DNA of 56,178 bases from DYRG01 sp041161065 (lineage in GTDB: Bacteria; Pseudomonadota; Gammaproteobacteria; Beggiatoales; Beggiatoaceae), in NCBI GenBank assembly GCA_041161065.1, contig JBEAVE010000038.1:1-56178 (forward strand). The letters are read 5' to 3'. Both the position numbers and the translations under genes were made by a program. The notes beneath the pieces were generated by a model. It made no database searches and had not been told where the DNA came from. It worked only from the letters and a program-made list of their open reading frames with translations. Below are positions 43,855 through 52,020 of the stretch, one piece after another; the stretch's first letter is position 1; every line of letters begins with the position of its first letter.

Positions 43855-45105
43855 ATGTTTAGACCTTTAGCATTTTATATTGGTTTGCGTTACACCCGCG
43901 CAAAAAGACGCAATCATTTCATTTCTTTTATTTCCTTGATTTCAATGCTTGGCATTGCATTAGGTGTGACGGCTTTAATTACGGTGCTTTCTGTGATGAA
44001 TGGATTTGAGAAAGAACTCCGAGAAAGAATGTTAGGTATGTCGCCGCATATTATGGTTTTTCCAGATAATGAAGTGACTAATCAATGGCAACCTTTAGCA
44101 GAGCAAATTCGTAAGCATGCTCACGTTATTGGCGTTGCACCTTATATTCAAGGTCAAGCTATGGTGAGTTTTGAGAAAAATATGAAGGGTGTTTTTCTGC
44201 AAGGTATTGTACCTACAATAGAACCACAGGTTTCAAAAGTTCCTGAAAAATTATTAACTGGGCATTTAGAAGATTTGAAACCCAATGAATTTAAAGTCAT
44301 TATTGGAAAAGAACTTGCTCGATCATTGCGGGTTTCTGTGGGCGATCAAATCACGATTGTTGTTCCTCAAGCGAGTGTTACTCCCGTAGGCGTAATGCCG
44401 CGAATGAAACGTATGAGCATCGCGGGCATTTTTGAAATGGGAATTCACGAATTTGATAGTAATTTTGTTTTAATGCACATTGAGGACGCGGCGAAACTTT
44501 TGCGGGTTGAAGAAGGATTTGTACATGGTTTGAATGTTAAATTAGATGATATGTTTGCAGCGACAAGAATAAAACAAGAATTTGTGAAAGAAATTCCTGC
44601 AGGTTTTTATTTGCAAGATTGGACACATCGCCACGCTAATTTCTTCAAAGCAGTCAAAATGGAAAAGACGGTTATGTTTATTATTTTAAGTTTAATTATT
44701 GCGGTGGCAGCGTTTAATATTATTTCAACATTAGTCATGGTTGTAACGGACAAAGAATCTGATATTGCAATTTTGAGAACATTGGGAGCAACACCAAATA
44801 CCATTATGTGGATTTTTATGGTGCAAGGAACGTTAATTGGTGTGATAGGAACGTTGTTAGGATTAATCGGTGGTGTTTCTCTCGCTTTTAATATAGAAAG
44901 TGTGGTTGCATTGGTTGAGCATTTAACGGGAAGTCGAGTGCTTGATCCGTCTATTTATTATATTTCTGATGTGCCGTCGGATTTGCATTGGTTTGATGTG
45001 ATGAAAATTGGTTTGTTATCGTTATTTCTGAGTTTGTTTGCAACCTTATATCCCGCGCGTCGGGCGGCGAAAACTCAACCGGCGGAGGCTTTGCGTTATG
45101 AATAA
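43855..45105 (+). CDS. lolC: Lipoprotein-releasing ABC permease (LolC/LolE/LolF family)
   Basis: A protein of 416 residues with four membrane helices: one at about 25-50 and three at about 270-400, with a large periplasmic domain between. FYIGLRYTRAKRRNHFISFISLISMLGIALGV is the standard LolC/E opening. It moves outer-membrane lipoproteins from the inner membrane to LolA. It overlaps lolD by eight bases. Only one permease gene is present, so the transporter may be a LolF-type homodimer unless lolE lies elsewhere. Confidence 0.95.
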   Translation: MFRPLAFYIGLRYTRAKRRNHFISFISLISMLGIALGVTALITVLSVMNGFEKELRERMLGMSPHIMVFPDNEVTNQWQPLAEQIRKHAHVIGVAPYIQGQAMVSFEKNMKGVFLQGIVPTIEPQVSKVPEKLLTGHLEDLKPNEFKVIIGKELARSLRVSVGDQITIVVPQASVTPVGVMPRMKRMSIAGIFEMGIHEFDSNFVLMHIEDAAKLLRVEEGFVHGLNVKLDDMFAATRIKQEFVKEIPAGFYLQDWTHRHANFFKAVKMEKTVMFIILSLIIAVAAFNIISTLVMVVTDKESDIAILRTLGATPNTIMWIFMVQGTLIGVIGTLLGLIGGVSLAFNIESVVALVEHLTGSRVLDPSIYYISDVPSDLHWFDVMKIGLLSLFLSLFATLYPARRAAKTQPAEALRYE

Positions 45106-45787
45106 GTTAGTTTTGCAATGTAAAAATGTGAGCAAAAGTTTTCGCGATGCGGGTTTGTCGGTTGATGTATTGAGCGACATTAATTTGAGCATTTCTATGG
45201 GAGAACGGATTGCAATTGTGGGCAGTTCTGGTTCAGGAAAAAGCACTTTATTACATTTGTTGGGAGGCTTAGAAAAACCCACGCAAGGGGAAGTCTGGGT
45301 AATGGAGAAAAATTTGAGCAACTTAAATGAAGCTGAGAAAGGAACGTGGCGAAATAAAACGTTAGGATTTATTTATCAATTTCATCATTTGTTGCCTGAA
45401 TTTACCGCTTTAGAAAATGTTGCAATGCCGTTATTAATTCGTAATACAAATCCTGCTGATGCTAAAATTCAAGCCTTTGAAATATTAGAAAAAGTTGGAT
45501 TGTCTAAACGGGTAGATCATAAACCGGGAGAAATGTCGGGTGGTGAGCGTCAGCGCGCGGCAATTGCGAGAGCATTAGTTACCAAACCGCGTTGTGTGTT
45601 GGCTGATGAACCGACCGGAAATTTGGATCGTCACACCGCCGATCAAGTGTATGAAACGATGTTAGAACTGAATGCAGCAATTGAAACCAGTTTGGTGGTA
45701 GTCACGCACGATGAAACGTTAGCGCAGCGCATGGATAAAATTTATCATATCAAAGATGGTAAATTACAAATCGCATCACCCATTTGA
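45098..45787 (+). CDS. lolD: Lipoprotein-releasing ABC ATPase (LolD)
   Basis: A protein of 229 residues starting at ATG 45098, eight bases inside the end of lolC; the frame is open to 45038 but only within lolC. Walker A is GSSGSGKSTLLHLLGGLEKPT, the signature SGGERQRAAIARALV, Walker B CVLADEPTGNLD. The Q-loop region GFIYQFHHLLPEFTALENVAMPLLI is typical LolD. It powers the LolC/F permease. Confidence 0.97.
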   Translation: MNKLVLQCKNVSKSFRDAGLSVDVLSDINLSISMGERIAIVGSSGSGKSTLLHLLGGLEKPTQGEVWVMEKNLSNLNEAEKGTWRNKTLGFIYQFHHLLPEFTALENVAMPLLIRNTNPADAKIQAFEILEKVGLSKRVDHKPGEMSGGERQRAAIARALVTKPRCVLADEPTGNLDRHTADQVYETMLELNAAIETSLVVVTHDETLAQRMDKIYHIKDGKLQIASPI

Positions 45788-45817
45788 ACTTTTGGCTATT
45801 TTTAGAAGAAAAAAGAG

Positions 45818-46777
45818 ATGAATGAATTAAACTTTTTGGATTTTGAGCAACCGATTGCAGAATTGGAAGCAAAAATTGAGCAATTGCGTTATGTGAGCAA
45901 TGATAAGGAAATTAATATTTCTGAAGAAATCAATCGCTTACAATTAAAAAGCAATGATTTAGCGCGGTCTATTTTTACGAATTTGACGGCGTGGCAGATT
46001 TCAAAATTATCGCGTCACCCGCAACGCCCTTACACGTTGGATTACATTCGGCGGATTTTCACCGATTTTGAGGAATTGCACGGCGATCGGGCGTTTGCGG
46101 ACGATAGCGCGATGGTGGCGGGTTTGGCGCGCTTTCGCGATCAGCCCGTCATGATTATCGGACACCAAAAAGGTCGCGACACTAAAGAAAAAATCGCCCG
46201 TAATTTTGGAATGCCGCGCCCCGAAGGATACAGAAAAGCCTTAAGATTGATGAAGTTAGCCGAGCGATTCCGCATTCCGATTTTGACTTTTATCGACACA
46301 CCCGGGGCGTATCCGGGCATCGACGCGGAAGAACGCAACCAAAGCGAGGCAATCGCCCGCAATTTGATGGAAATGTCGCGCTTAAAAACCCCTATTATTT
46401 GCACGGTCATCGGCGAAGGCGGATCAGGCGGCGCACTGGCGATTGGAGTCGGTGATTTAGTGTATATGCTTGAATATAGTACTTATTCGGTGATTTCGCC
46501 CGAAGGGTGCGCGTCCATTTTGTGGAAAAGTGCCGACAAAGCCCCCGATGCCGCCGAAGCAATGGGCATCACCGCTAAGCGTTTGTTAGAACTCGGATTA
46601 ATCGAAAAAATTATCCCCGAACCATTGGGCGGCGCGCATCGAAGCCCCGATGAAATGGCAACTAATTTGTCAAATGTTTTATACGAAGGATTACAAATTC
46701 TTCAAGCAAAACCGCTAGATACGCTTGTCGAAGCCCGTTATCAGCGTTTCATGAAATTAGGTCTGCAAGAAAGCTAG
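45818..46777 (+). CDS. accA: Acetyl-CoA carboxylase carboxyltransferase subunit alpha
   Basis: A protein of 319 residues. The N-terminal FLDFEQPIAELEAKIEQLR and the catalytic core HQKGRDTKEKIARNFGMP, PILTFIDTPGAYPGIDAEERNQ and GEGGSGGALAIGVGD are diagnostic of AccA. It transfers CO2 from carboxybiotin to acetyl-CoA in the first step of fatty acid synthesis, in an alpha2beta2 complex with AccD (not in the window). The first 200 bases are AT-rich and the middle GC-rich. A terminator follows. Confidence 0.98.
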   Translation: MNELNFLDFEQPIAELEAKIEQLRYVSNDKEINISEEINRLQLKSNDLARSIFTNLTAWQISKLSRHPQRPYTLDYIRRIFTDFEELHGDRAFADDSAMVAGLARFRDQPVMIIGHQKGRDTKEKIARNFGMPRPEGYRKALRLMKLAERFRIPILTFIDTPGAYPGIDAEERNQSEAIARNLMEMSRLKTPIICTVIGEGGSGGALAIGVGDLVYMLEYSTYSVISPEGCASILWKSADKAPDAAEAMGITAKRLLELGLIEKIIPEPLGGAHRSPDEMATNLSNVLYEGLQILQAKPLDTLVEARYQRFMKLGLQES

Positions 46778-46788
46778 AAATCCAATAG

Positions 46789-46820
46789 ATGCGGGTAATT
46801 TGAAATGTTATCCGCGTTTT
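46789..46820 (+). terminator. Terminator after accA
   Basis: GCGGGTAA (46791-46798) pairs with TTATCCGC (46808-46815) across a nine-base loop, with a T-G wobble and an A-T pair extending the stem, followed by GTTTT. It starts 12 bases after the accA stop. The U-tract is short, so moderate strength. Confidence 0.65.
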
Positions 46821-46845
46821 GATTTCCTCAAAGAATCTAACTTTT

Positions 46846-46854
46846 TGCTAAAAT
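46846..46854 (+). promoter_or_regulatory. Possible extended -10 promoter for the Rpn gene
   Basis: TGCTAAAAT is a TGn-extended -10 (TAAAAT at 46849-46854) located 44 bases before the ATG at 46898. A very similar CTAAAATAAC stretch lies upstream of the secreted-protein gene at 51375. No clear -35. Confidence 0.4.
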
Positions 46855-46897
46855 AACCCTTTTTTTATACATTATGATATTGAGGAACAATAAAAAA

Positions 46898-47794
46898 ATG
46901 CCTAAATATTTAAACCCTTACACCGATTTTGGATTTAAAAAACTCTTTGGAGAAGAAGCGAGCAAAGAATTGTTAATTGATTTTTTAAATCAACTCTTAC
47001 CGCCGCATCATCAAATTAAAGAACTCCATTTCAAAAATCCTGAACAACTCGCAAATTTACCTCCCGAACGTAAAGCGATTTTTGATATTTATTGCCATAG
47101 TACAACAGGCGAGTATTTCATTGTGGAAATGCAGAAAGCTAAATTACATTTTTTTAAAGATCGTTCTCTCTTTTATGCAACCTTTCCTATTCGAGAACAA
47201 GCCGAGAAAGGCGAGTGGAACTTTAAATTAACACCTATTTATTTTGTCGCGATTTTGGATTTCATTTATGACGAGAAAGAAGAACAAAATAAGTTTCGCC
47301 GCGATATTGTACTTAAAGATCAAGATGGCGAAGTGTTTTTCGATAAATTACATTTCAAATTTCTACAAATGCCCTTGTTTAACAAACAACCGCATGAATT
47401 AGAAAATCATTTCGATAAATGGTTGTATTTCTTAAAAAATATTGAAAGTTTTGACCACATTCCCCATATTCTAAACGAACCGATTTTTGAGAAAGCCTTT
47501 AAAATCGCAGAAACCGCCAATTTAACCCGCACGCAATGGGAAAGTTATGAAAAACAACGTTTAGATTATCTCACTTTAAATGCCGCCATCGAAACCGCCC
47601 GCGATGAAGCTATTGAAAAAGGCATTGAAAAAGGGATTAAACAAGGAATCGAAAAAGGCATTGAACAAGGGATTAAAAAAGGTCGCGAAGAAGAACGTTT
47701 TACTATTGCCAAAAATATGAAAGCAAATGGGTTGAGTGTTGATAGCATTATTACGATAACGGGTTTGGATAAACAACAGGTAGAAAACTTATGA
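46898..47794 (+). CDS. Rpn family PD-(D/E)XK nuclease / putative transposase
   Basis: A protein of 298 residues. MPKYLNPYTDFGFKKLFG is the characteristic opening of the Rpn (recombination-promoting nuclease) family, and FDIYCHSTTGEYFIVEMQKAK supplies the D...ExQ(x)K nuclease core. RDIVLKDQDGEVFFDKLHFKFLQMPLF is the conserved middle. The C-terminus holds Gly-Ile-Glu-Lys repeats before a helical end. Rpn proteins cut DNA and stimulate RecA-independent recombination; despite old annotation they are not proven transposases. The family is often present in many copies in filamentous sulfur bacteria and cyanobacteria. The ATG at 46898 was chosen over the one at 46874 because homologues begin MPKYL-like. 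No terminal repeats seen. Confidence 0.92.
   Translation: MPKYLNPYTDFGFKKLFGEEASKELLIDFLNQLLPPHHQIKELHFKNPEQLANLPPERKAIFDIYCHSTTGEYFIVEMQKAKLHFFKDRSLFYATFPIREQAEKGEWNFKLTPIYFVAILDFIYDEKEEQNKFRRDIVLKDQDGEVFFDKLHFKFLQMPLFNKQPHELENHFDKWLYFLKNIESFDHIPHILNEPIFEKAFKIAETANLTRTQWESYEKQRLDYLTLNAAIETARDEAIEKGIEKGIKQGIEKGIEQGIKKGREEERFTIAKNMKANGLSVDSIITITGLDKQQVENL
47612..47683 (+). repeat. Six tandem 12-base repeats in the Rpn gene
   Basis: Six degenerate 12-base units of the form ATTGAAAAAGGC encode (I-E/K-K/Q-G) repeats. Copies keep frame, so slipped-strand gain or loss would change length by four residues without breaking the gene. Typical of Rpn C-termini. Confidence 0.85.
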
Positions 47795-47810
47795 TGACAG
47801 GGAGTTTTTA

Positions 47811-48401
47811 ATGATAAAAAAAACTTTAACGGCGATGAGTGAGAAAACGGCGGCGTGGCGGTTGTTTGCGCGGGAAATGTTGAATAATCCGCGAGAAATT
47901 GGGGCGGCGTGTCCAAGTTCACCGAATTTGGGGCGCGCGATGGCGAGGGCGTTACCTTTTCCGTTGCACGGGGCGGTGGTTGAGTTGGGCGCGGGGACGG
48001 GGATTATTACGGCGGCACTGTTAGCGCGCGGCGTGTCGTCTGAAAATCTAATTGTGTTGGAGCGTTCTGCCAATTTAGCCAGTCATTTACGCGATAAATT
48101 TCCGCATTTGAAGGTAATTGAGGGCGATGCGGCGAATTTGGCGCAATTGTTAAATCCAGACACGCCGATTGCGGCGATTGTGTCGGGATTGCCGTTTCGG
48201 TCGTTGCCTGTGCCCGTTGGAAGGGAAATCATCAATCAAATCACACAGTTATTAGATCACAAAGGGGTTTTAATTCAATTCACTTACGATTTGCGCGGAC
48301 AATGGTTTGAACAGCAGCACAGACAATTTCGCCGCGTCGAATCAACCATTGTGTGGCGCAACTTGCCGCCCGCGCGCGTCGATGTGTTTCGAAAACGCTA
48401 A
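47811..48401 (+). CDS. SAM-dependent methyltransferase, PmtA/phospholipid N-methyltransferase-like
   Basis: A protein of 196 residues. ARE...NPREIGAACPSSPNLGRAMA followed by VVELGAGTGIITAALLARGV is the standard opening of the PmtA/KsgA-like group, which includes phosphatidylethanolamine N-methyltransferases. IVSGLPFRSLP replaces the NPPY motif of DNA methylases, as in that group. GGGAG lies about six bases before the ATG. GC-rich gene. It starts 16 bases after the Rpn gene and overlaps the end of the convergent DUF945 gene by four bases. Lipid or rRNA substrate cannot be told apart from sequence. Confidence 0.8.
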   Translation: MIKKTLTAMSEKTAAWRLFAREMLNNPREIGAACPSSPNLGRAMARALPFPLHGAVVELGAGTGIITAALLARGVSSENLIVLERSANLASHLRDKFPHLKVIEGDAANLAQLLNPDTPIAAIVSGLPFRSLPVPVGREIINQITQLLDHKGVLIQFTYDLRGQWFEQQHRQFRRVESTIVWRNLPPARVDVFRKR

Positions 48402-49627
48402 AATTTCAAATCTCGCAACGTCAGCGGTTGCCCATTCAGCAAGGCTTCACCGTTCTCGATGCGAAGATTCATCACAAAATTTCCTTCCTTTTTGATTAAA
48501 CGGTGTTTGTTTTCAATATTCCCCATCATTTTATCAATCTCATCACTATTTTTGTTTCCCCCCGCGCCTAAAAAATAACGCAGCAGTTTCTCACTAATTT
48601 TTCCGTCCCAATTTGCCTGAATATTTTTAAACAAAATGTTCAAACTATTGATTTCTGCACTTTGAGGCGGTGTCATTTCAAATTGACCCGTTAATTCAAA
48701 CACACCATCGGCAGTTTCCAATGATAAATGTTTAACATTAAAAGCCGGAAGTTTTTGAAGAAACGCGGGAGCTTCTTGCAATAACATTAAAGGTAACATT
48801 AAACGTTGTTGAAATACAGGAGCGTTTTTAAGTTCACGCAATTTTGCTAATCCACTCAGATCAAAATTCTTTCCATCAATCGCTAAATTAAATGTTCCCC
48901 AATCTTTATTCAATACCTTGATTTGTTCACCTTTCAAATCCCATGCAAATTGATGCAGCATTTGTCCGCTGTTTGTGGTATTGCTGTGGAAAGCTATTTT
49001 TTGAACATCTAATTGGTTTAGAAATTTGAAACTCTCCAATTCTCCAGACAATTGGGTCGTTAAACGTTCATCTTGGCGTTGAAGATCAATTCGATAATTT
49101 CCTCCATTAAGTTCAAACAAATAAGTGGGAGGGGGTAATTTTAATTTGGGGGCTTGTAATGTGCCAGAAACCGTTTTTTGGTGAGGATTTACTTTTAATG
49201 TTCCTTTCAAATCACCATTCGTTTGTTGAAAGAATGTTTGACTATTACCATTCAATTCAATTTGCGTGGTAGCTTCAATGGGTAAATCGCTACCGAATAA
49301 ATCTTTGAAAGTATTTTTTAGAACGGTGTCGGGTTGCAAAGTTGTTGTTACTTCGACGGGTTTTAAGGGTAAGAAACCATGACTAACTTGTTGTTCAAGA
49401 GAAAGCTGTCCATCTAAAGGCACAATTTTAACAACACTCTGCGCCTGAGATTCTCGCCAACCGATTTGATGTTGATGAGGTGTTCCTATCAATTGCAACC
49501 CATCGGTGTTCATCACGGTGTTTTCAAATTGCTGCAAATGTCCTTCAACAAATTTTCCTGTCACATAAGGCACAGTTGCTCCAGCACTTAAAATCAATAA
49601 TGCACTAATAATGAGAAATCTTTTCAT
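48398..49627 (-). CDS. DUF945 (YdgA-like) exported protein
   Basis: A protein of 409 residues. MKRFLIISALLILSAGATVPYVTGKFVEG is an N-terminal signal/anchor helix, and the next segment with IGWRESQAQS matches the 'h.i.y.rg.f.S.a...l' start of the YdgA/DUF945 family. The rest is long beta-strand-rich sequence. In E. coli YdgA is a periplasmic or inner-membrane protein of unknown job. The C-terminal four bases overlap the convergent methyltransferase gene. A terminator of the upstream dynamin gene lies just before it, so it is probably a separate transcript. Confidence 0.8.
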   Translation of the reverse strand: MKRFLIISALLILSAGATVPYVTGKFVEGHLQQFENTVMNTDGLQLIGTPHQHQIGWRESQAQSVVKIVPLDGQLSLEQQVSHGFLPLKPVEVTTTLQPDTVLKNTFKDLFGSDLPIEATTQIELNGNSQTFFQQTNGDLKGTLKVNPHQKTVSGTLQAPKLKLPPPTYLFELNGGNYRIDLQRQDERLTTQLSGELESFKFLNQLDVQKIAFHSNTTNSGQMLHQFAWDLKGEQIKVLNKDWGTFNLAIDGKNFDLSGLAKLRELKNAPVFQQRLMLPLMLLQEAPAFLQKLPAFNVKHLSLETADGVFELTGQFEMTPPQSAEINSLNILFKNIQANWDGKISEKLLRYFLGAGGNKNSDEIDKMMGNIENKHRLIKKEGNFVMNLRIENGEALLNGQPLTLRDLKF

Positions 49628-49650
49628 GGTTTGTGTGACCCGCTTTTATA

Positions 49651-49682
49651 CAAAGAAAAGGCGCACCCGAGAAATGCGCCTT
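49651..49682 (-). terminator. Rho-independent terminator after the dynamin-like gene
   Basis: AAGGCGCA pairs perfectly with TGCGCCTT (loop nine bases). Read on the minus strand, the stem is followed by TTTTCTTTG. It lies 23 bases past the stop of the dynamin-like gene. Confidence 0.88.
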
Positions 49683-49704
49683 GAAATATTAGAACTCAAA
49701 AAAG

Positions 49705-51147
49705 TTATCTGCCAGACGGATTGGTGAAACGATCGTTAAGTACTTGAATGTAATCGTTGGCTTCCGTTCGGACGCTGTCCAAAATGCGTTTGGTGTGAAC
49801 GCTCCAGCCGGCGGGATTGCTAAACAACATCGGGCGGGCGGGCGCGGTACTTTTCACGAAGGCGCGTCCAAATTGTTCACACATATCGGCATCGTCGGCG
49901 AATTCGCGGCTTAGATTACGCATTTCGACGCGAGTGGAGAGTTTGCGCAAACTGAAATGCACATAACCCGCAACGACCGCGATCACTGCCCACATAATCC
50001 ACGAACTTGCGTCGAACGCGAAGAGTTTTTGCGCGAAACTGCCCAGCGTGCTTAATGTGCCCGTCGCGGCGGTGGTGATCAACAATAATCCTAAAACGCC
50101 TGCTAAACCAAAGGCTTCGTATGTCCAAACCCGTTTTTTCCAGCTATCGATCATGTTTTTGAGTTTGGGCACGATGCGATCTTCGATGTCTTTAGCGGTT
50201 TGTTCGATTGCGCCAACGATCCGATAAGAACGCTCGACTTCGACTTGGTTCATGCGTGTCGAAATTTCTTTCAAATCTTCTTGACATTTGGTTTCGTAGC
50301 GCGCTTTGACGACGGGATTATCGATCGGCACGGCGGCTTCGGGATTATAAATTCGATAAAAACGCCCCGACGTTAAGCCCGCTTGCGCCAACGCCCGTTG
50401 CCACGCAGCGACCACTTCTTCGGGATTGTCTTCTTTCGCCGTCACGTCCATTTGATTCAAAATGTAAAGAAACTTGTTTGAATCGGCGCGGTCAATGGTT
50501 TTGGCGACCAAATGTTCGAGGGTATCGTGCATTGCCCCTGGTTCGGGGTGACGCGCGTCAAAAAAGACCAATACCAAATCGGCTAAGTCAATGATATGTT
50601 GGGTCAATCTTAATGTCGAGGCGCGCTGACTATCGGCATCGAAACCAGGTGAATCAATTAAGATTTTGCCGCGCACGGATTCGTTCGGGCAGGTTTTTAA
50701 TTGTAAATAGGCATCGATGCGTTGCGGACCCGATTGTGAAATTTCGGCGATGCTGCGGCTAATTTGGAAAAACGGAAAGCGCGGATCAGCGTCTAAAGCG
50801 ACACCAGGTAGGGTTTTGGCTTCTTTTTGGTTGGTGTAGCAAATGACGGTGAATTTGTCATCGACGGCTTGCGTGCCGGTGCGTTGAAGCGGGCGACCTA
50901 AATAGCTGTTTATAAAGGTTGATTTACCTGCTGAAAATGTGCCCAGCACCGCGACCATCGGCCACCACGACACGCGAGTCGCATAAGATTGGTGCGGAGT
51001 TAATAATCCTAAATTGTAAGCCACTTGATCCAAACGGCGAAAACTTTGGACGGCTTTTGCCAGCGTGGGATTGTCTGGGTGCTCTTCGGCGAGGTGTTTT
51101 TCGAGACTCTCCAAACGTCTAACGATTTGCAATGAGCTGTCGGTCAT
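49705..51147 (-). CDS. Dynamin-like GTPase with two membrane helices
   Basis: A protein of 480 residues. The G domain includes VAVLGTFSAGKSTFINSYLG (P-loop), a switch I Thr in GTQAVDDKFT, DSPGFDADS (G3) and LNQMDVT (G4). Two hydrophobic helices (about 340-360 and 375-395) follow, then a basic cytoplasmic tail. This is the bacterial dynamin/EHD-like arrangement, with roles in membrane remodelling or stress protection. Partner gene not apparent. Transcribed alone, with its own terminator downstream. The GC-rich body contrasts with its AT-rich upstream region. Confidence 0.88.
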   Translation of the reverse strand: MTDSSLQIVRRLESLEKHLAEEHPDNPTLAKAVQSFRRLDQVAYNLGLLTPHQSYATRVSWWPMVAVLGTFSAGKSTFINSYLGRPLQRTGTQAVDDKFTVICYTNQKEAKTLPGVALDADPRFPFFQISRSIAEISQSGPQRIDAYLQLKTCPNESVRGKILIDSPGFDADSQRASTLRLTQHIIDLADLVLVFFDARHPEPGAMHDTLEHLVAKTIDRADSNKFLYILNQMDVTAKEDNPEEVVAAWQRALAQAGLTSGRFYRIYNPEAAVPIDNPVVKARYETKCQEDLKEISTRMNQVEVERSYRIVGAIEQTAKDIEDRIVPKLKNMIDSWKKRVWTYEAFGLAGVLGLLLITTAATGTLSTLGSFAQKLFAFDASSWIMWAVIAVVAGYVHFSLRKLSTRVEMRNLSREFADDADMCEQFGRAFVKSTAPARPMLFSNPAGWSVHTKRILDSVRTEANDYIQVLNDRFTNPSGR

Positions 51148-51374
51148 AAGGCTGAACCCTCTTCGTGAATCCTTTGGGGAAAAATAATAATAGAATACCT
51201 GTTTTTTAAGTTTTTTGCATAATCCACATCAAAAAACCGCCTCAAATCCCAAAAAAATTAAAGCCTAAATCGCCAACGGTTAGTCATCTCATCGATAAAG
51301 ATTAACCAACAACCGGAGTAAATAGACTAAAATAACGGCTTCATTTTCATTTCATTTTATAAAGGTAGGTTTTT

Positions 51375-51969
51375 ATGCAATTTCGTAAAATATCGTTATT
51401 ATTCATTATGTTATGGGGGGGTAAATTCCGCTCACGCCGTTTCTTTAATCTGTAGTCTTAATCGTTCGATCACAGGCGCAAGTGTATCAGGGACAATTAC
51501 TATTGATACGATTGGTTCTGGTTTAACCGCTGCAAATATCACGGCATGGAATATTACCGTTACAACAACAAACTCCGTTACTTTTACAGAGAGCAATAGC
51601 GTGCTCGATTTGGGTGACGTTGCACCAGCAATGGTTTCTACTGCTAATTCTTTAACCATTACCCCCATAGACTTAACTACTTTAAGTGCTCTAGGAAACG
51701 GGAAAATATCTCAGTTTTTTATAAGTATTGGCGGTGCTAGTGGGCAATTTTATGGTTTGATTTATACTGGAGCTGTTGCCGGCACACCACCTGATCCCGC
51801 CTATTCTGTTGAAGTATTTCGTTACGGTGCTGCAGGTGCAGCCCAAATTATTAACAACTCTCCCCCCGCTTCTTTAGTTTTATCCTGCGGTAATCCAACG
51901 CCCGCATCGGTTGATTTAATTTCGGAGAAACGCCCGCAAACTTTCTCAACAGAAATCGACACGAAATAA
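51375..51969 (+). pseudogene. Secreted-protein gene, frameshifted at a G7 tract (possible phase-variable ON/OFF gene)
   Basis: The ATG at 51375 (AAGG nine bases upstream) opens MQFRKISLLFIMLW, the start of a signal peptide, and runs into seven Gs (51415-51421). In this frame it stops at 51453-51455. The frame after the tract continues as VNSAHAVSLIC and on to the TAA at 51967-51969. With six Gs the two parts join into one 197-residue protein with a textbook signal peptide ending Ala-His-Ala. The mature part is Ser/Thr/Ile-rich and beta-like (VSGTITIDTIGSGL), with two cysteines. Family not recognised; no CTERM tail. Either a true off-phase allele or a homopolymer sequencing error. TAAAAT at 51328-51333 may be its -10, and a strong terminator follows. 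Confidence 0.8.
51415..51421 (+). repeat. G7 homopolymer tract (slippage site) in the signal peptide
   Basis: Seven consecutive Gs lie within the signal-peptide codons. Removing one base restores the full frame, so six Gs means ON, and seven (as here) means OFF. Runs like this mutate by slipped-strand mispairing and are also the commonest site of sequencing error. Confidence 0.9.
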
Positions 51970-51986
51970 AGAATCCCAAAGAACCC

Positions 51987-52020
51987 AAACGCAGATTGAA
52001 TCACAAAGTCTGCGTTTTTT
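51987..52020 (+). terminator. Rho-independent terminator after the secreted-protein gene
   Basis: AAACGCAGA pairs with TCTGCGTTT across a 13-base loop, followed by further Ts. It starts 18 bases after the stop codon and reaches the stop of the convergent dehydrogenase gene. Confidence 0.85.

Noticed and set aside
47612..47683. CRISPR-like array
   Set aside because: The units are directly adjacent 12-base coding repeats with no spacers, inside the Rpn reading frame.
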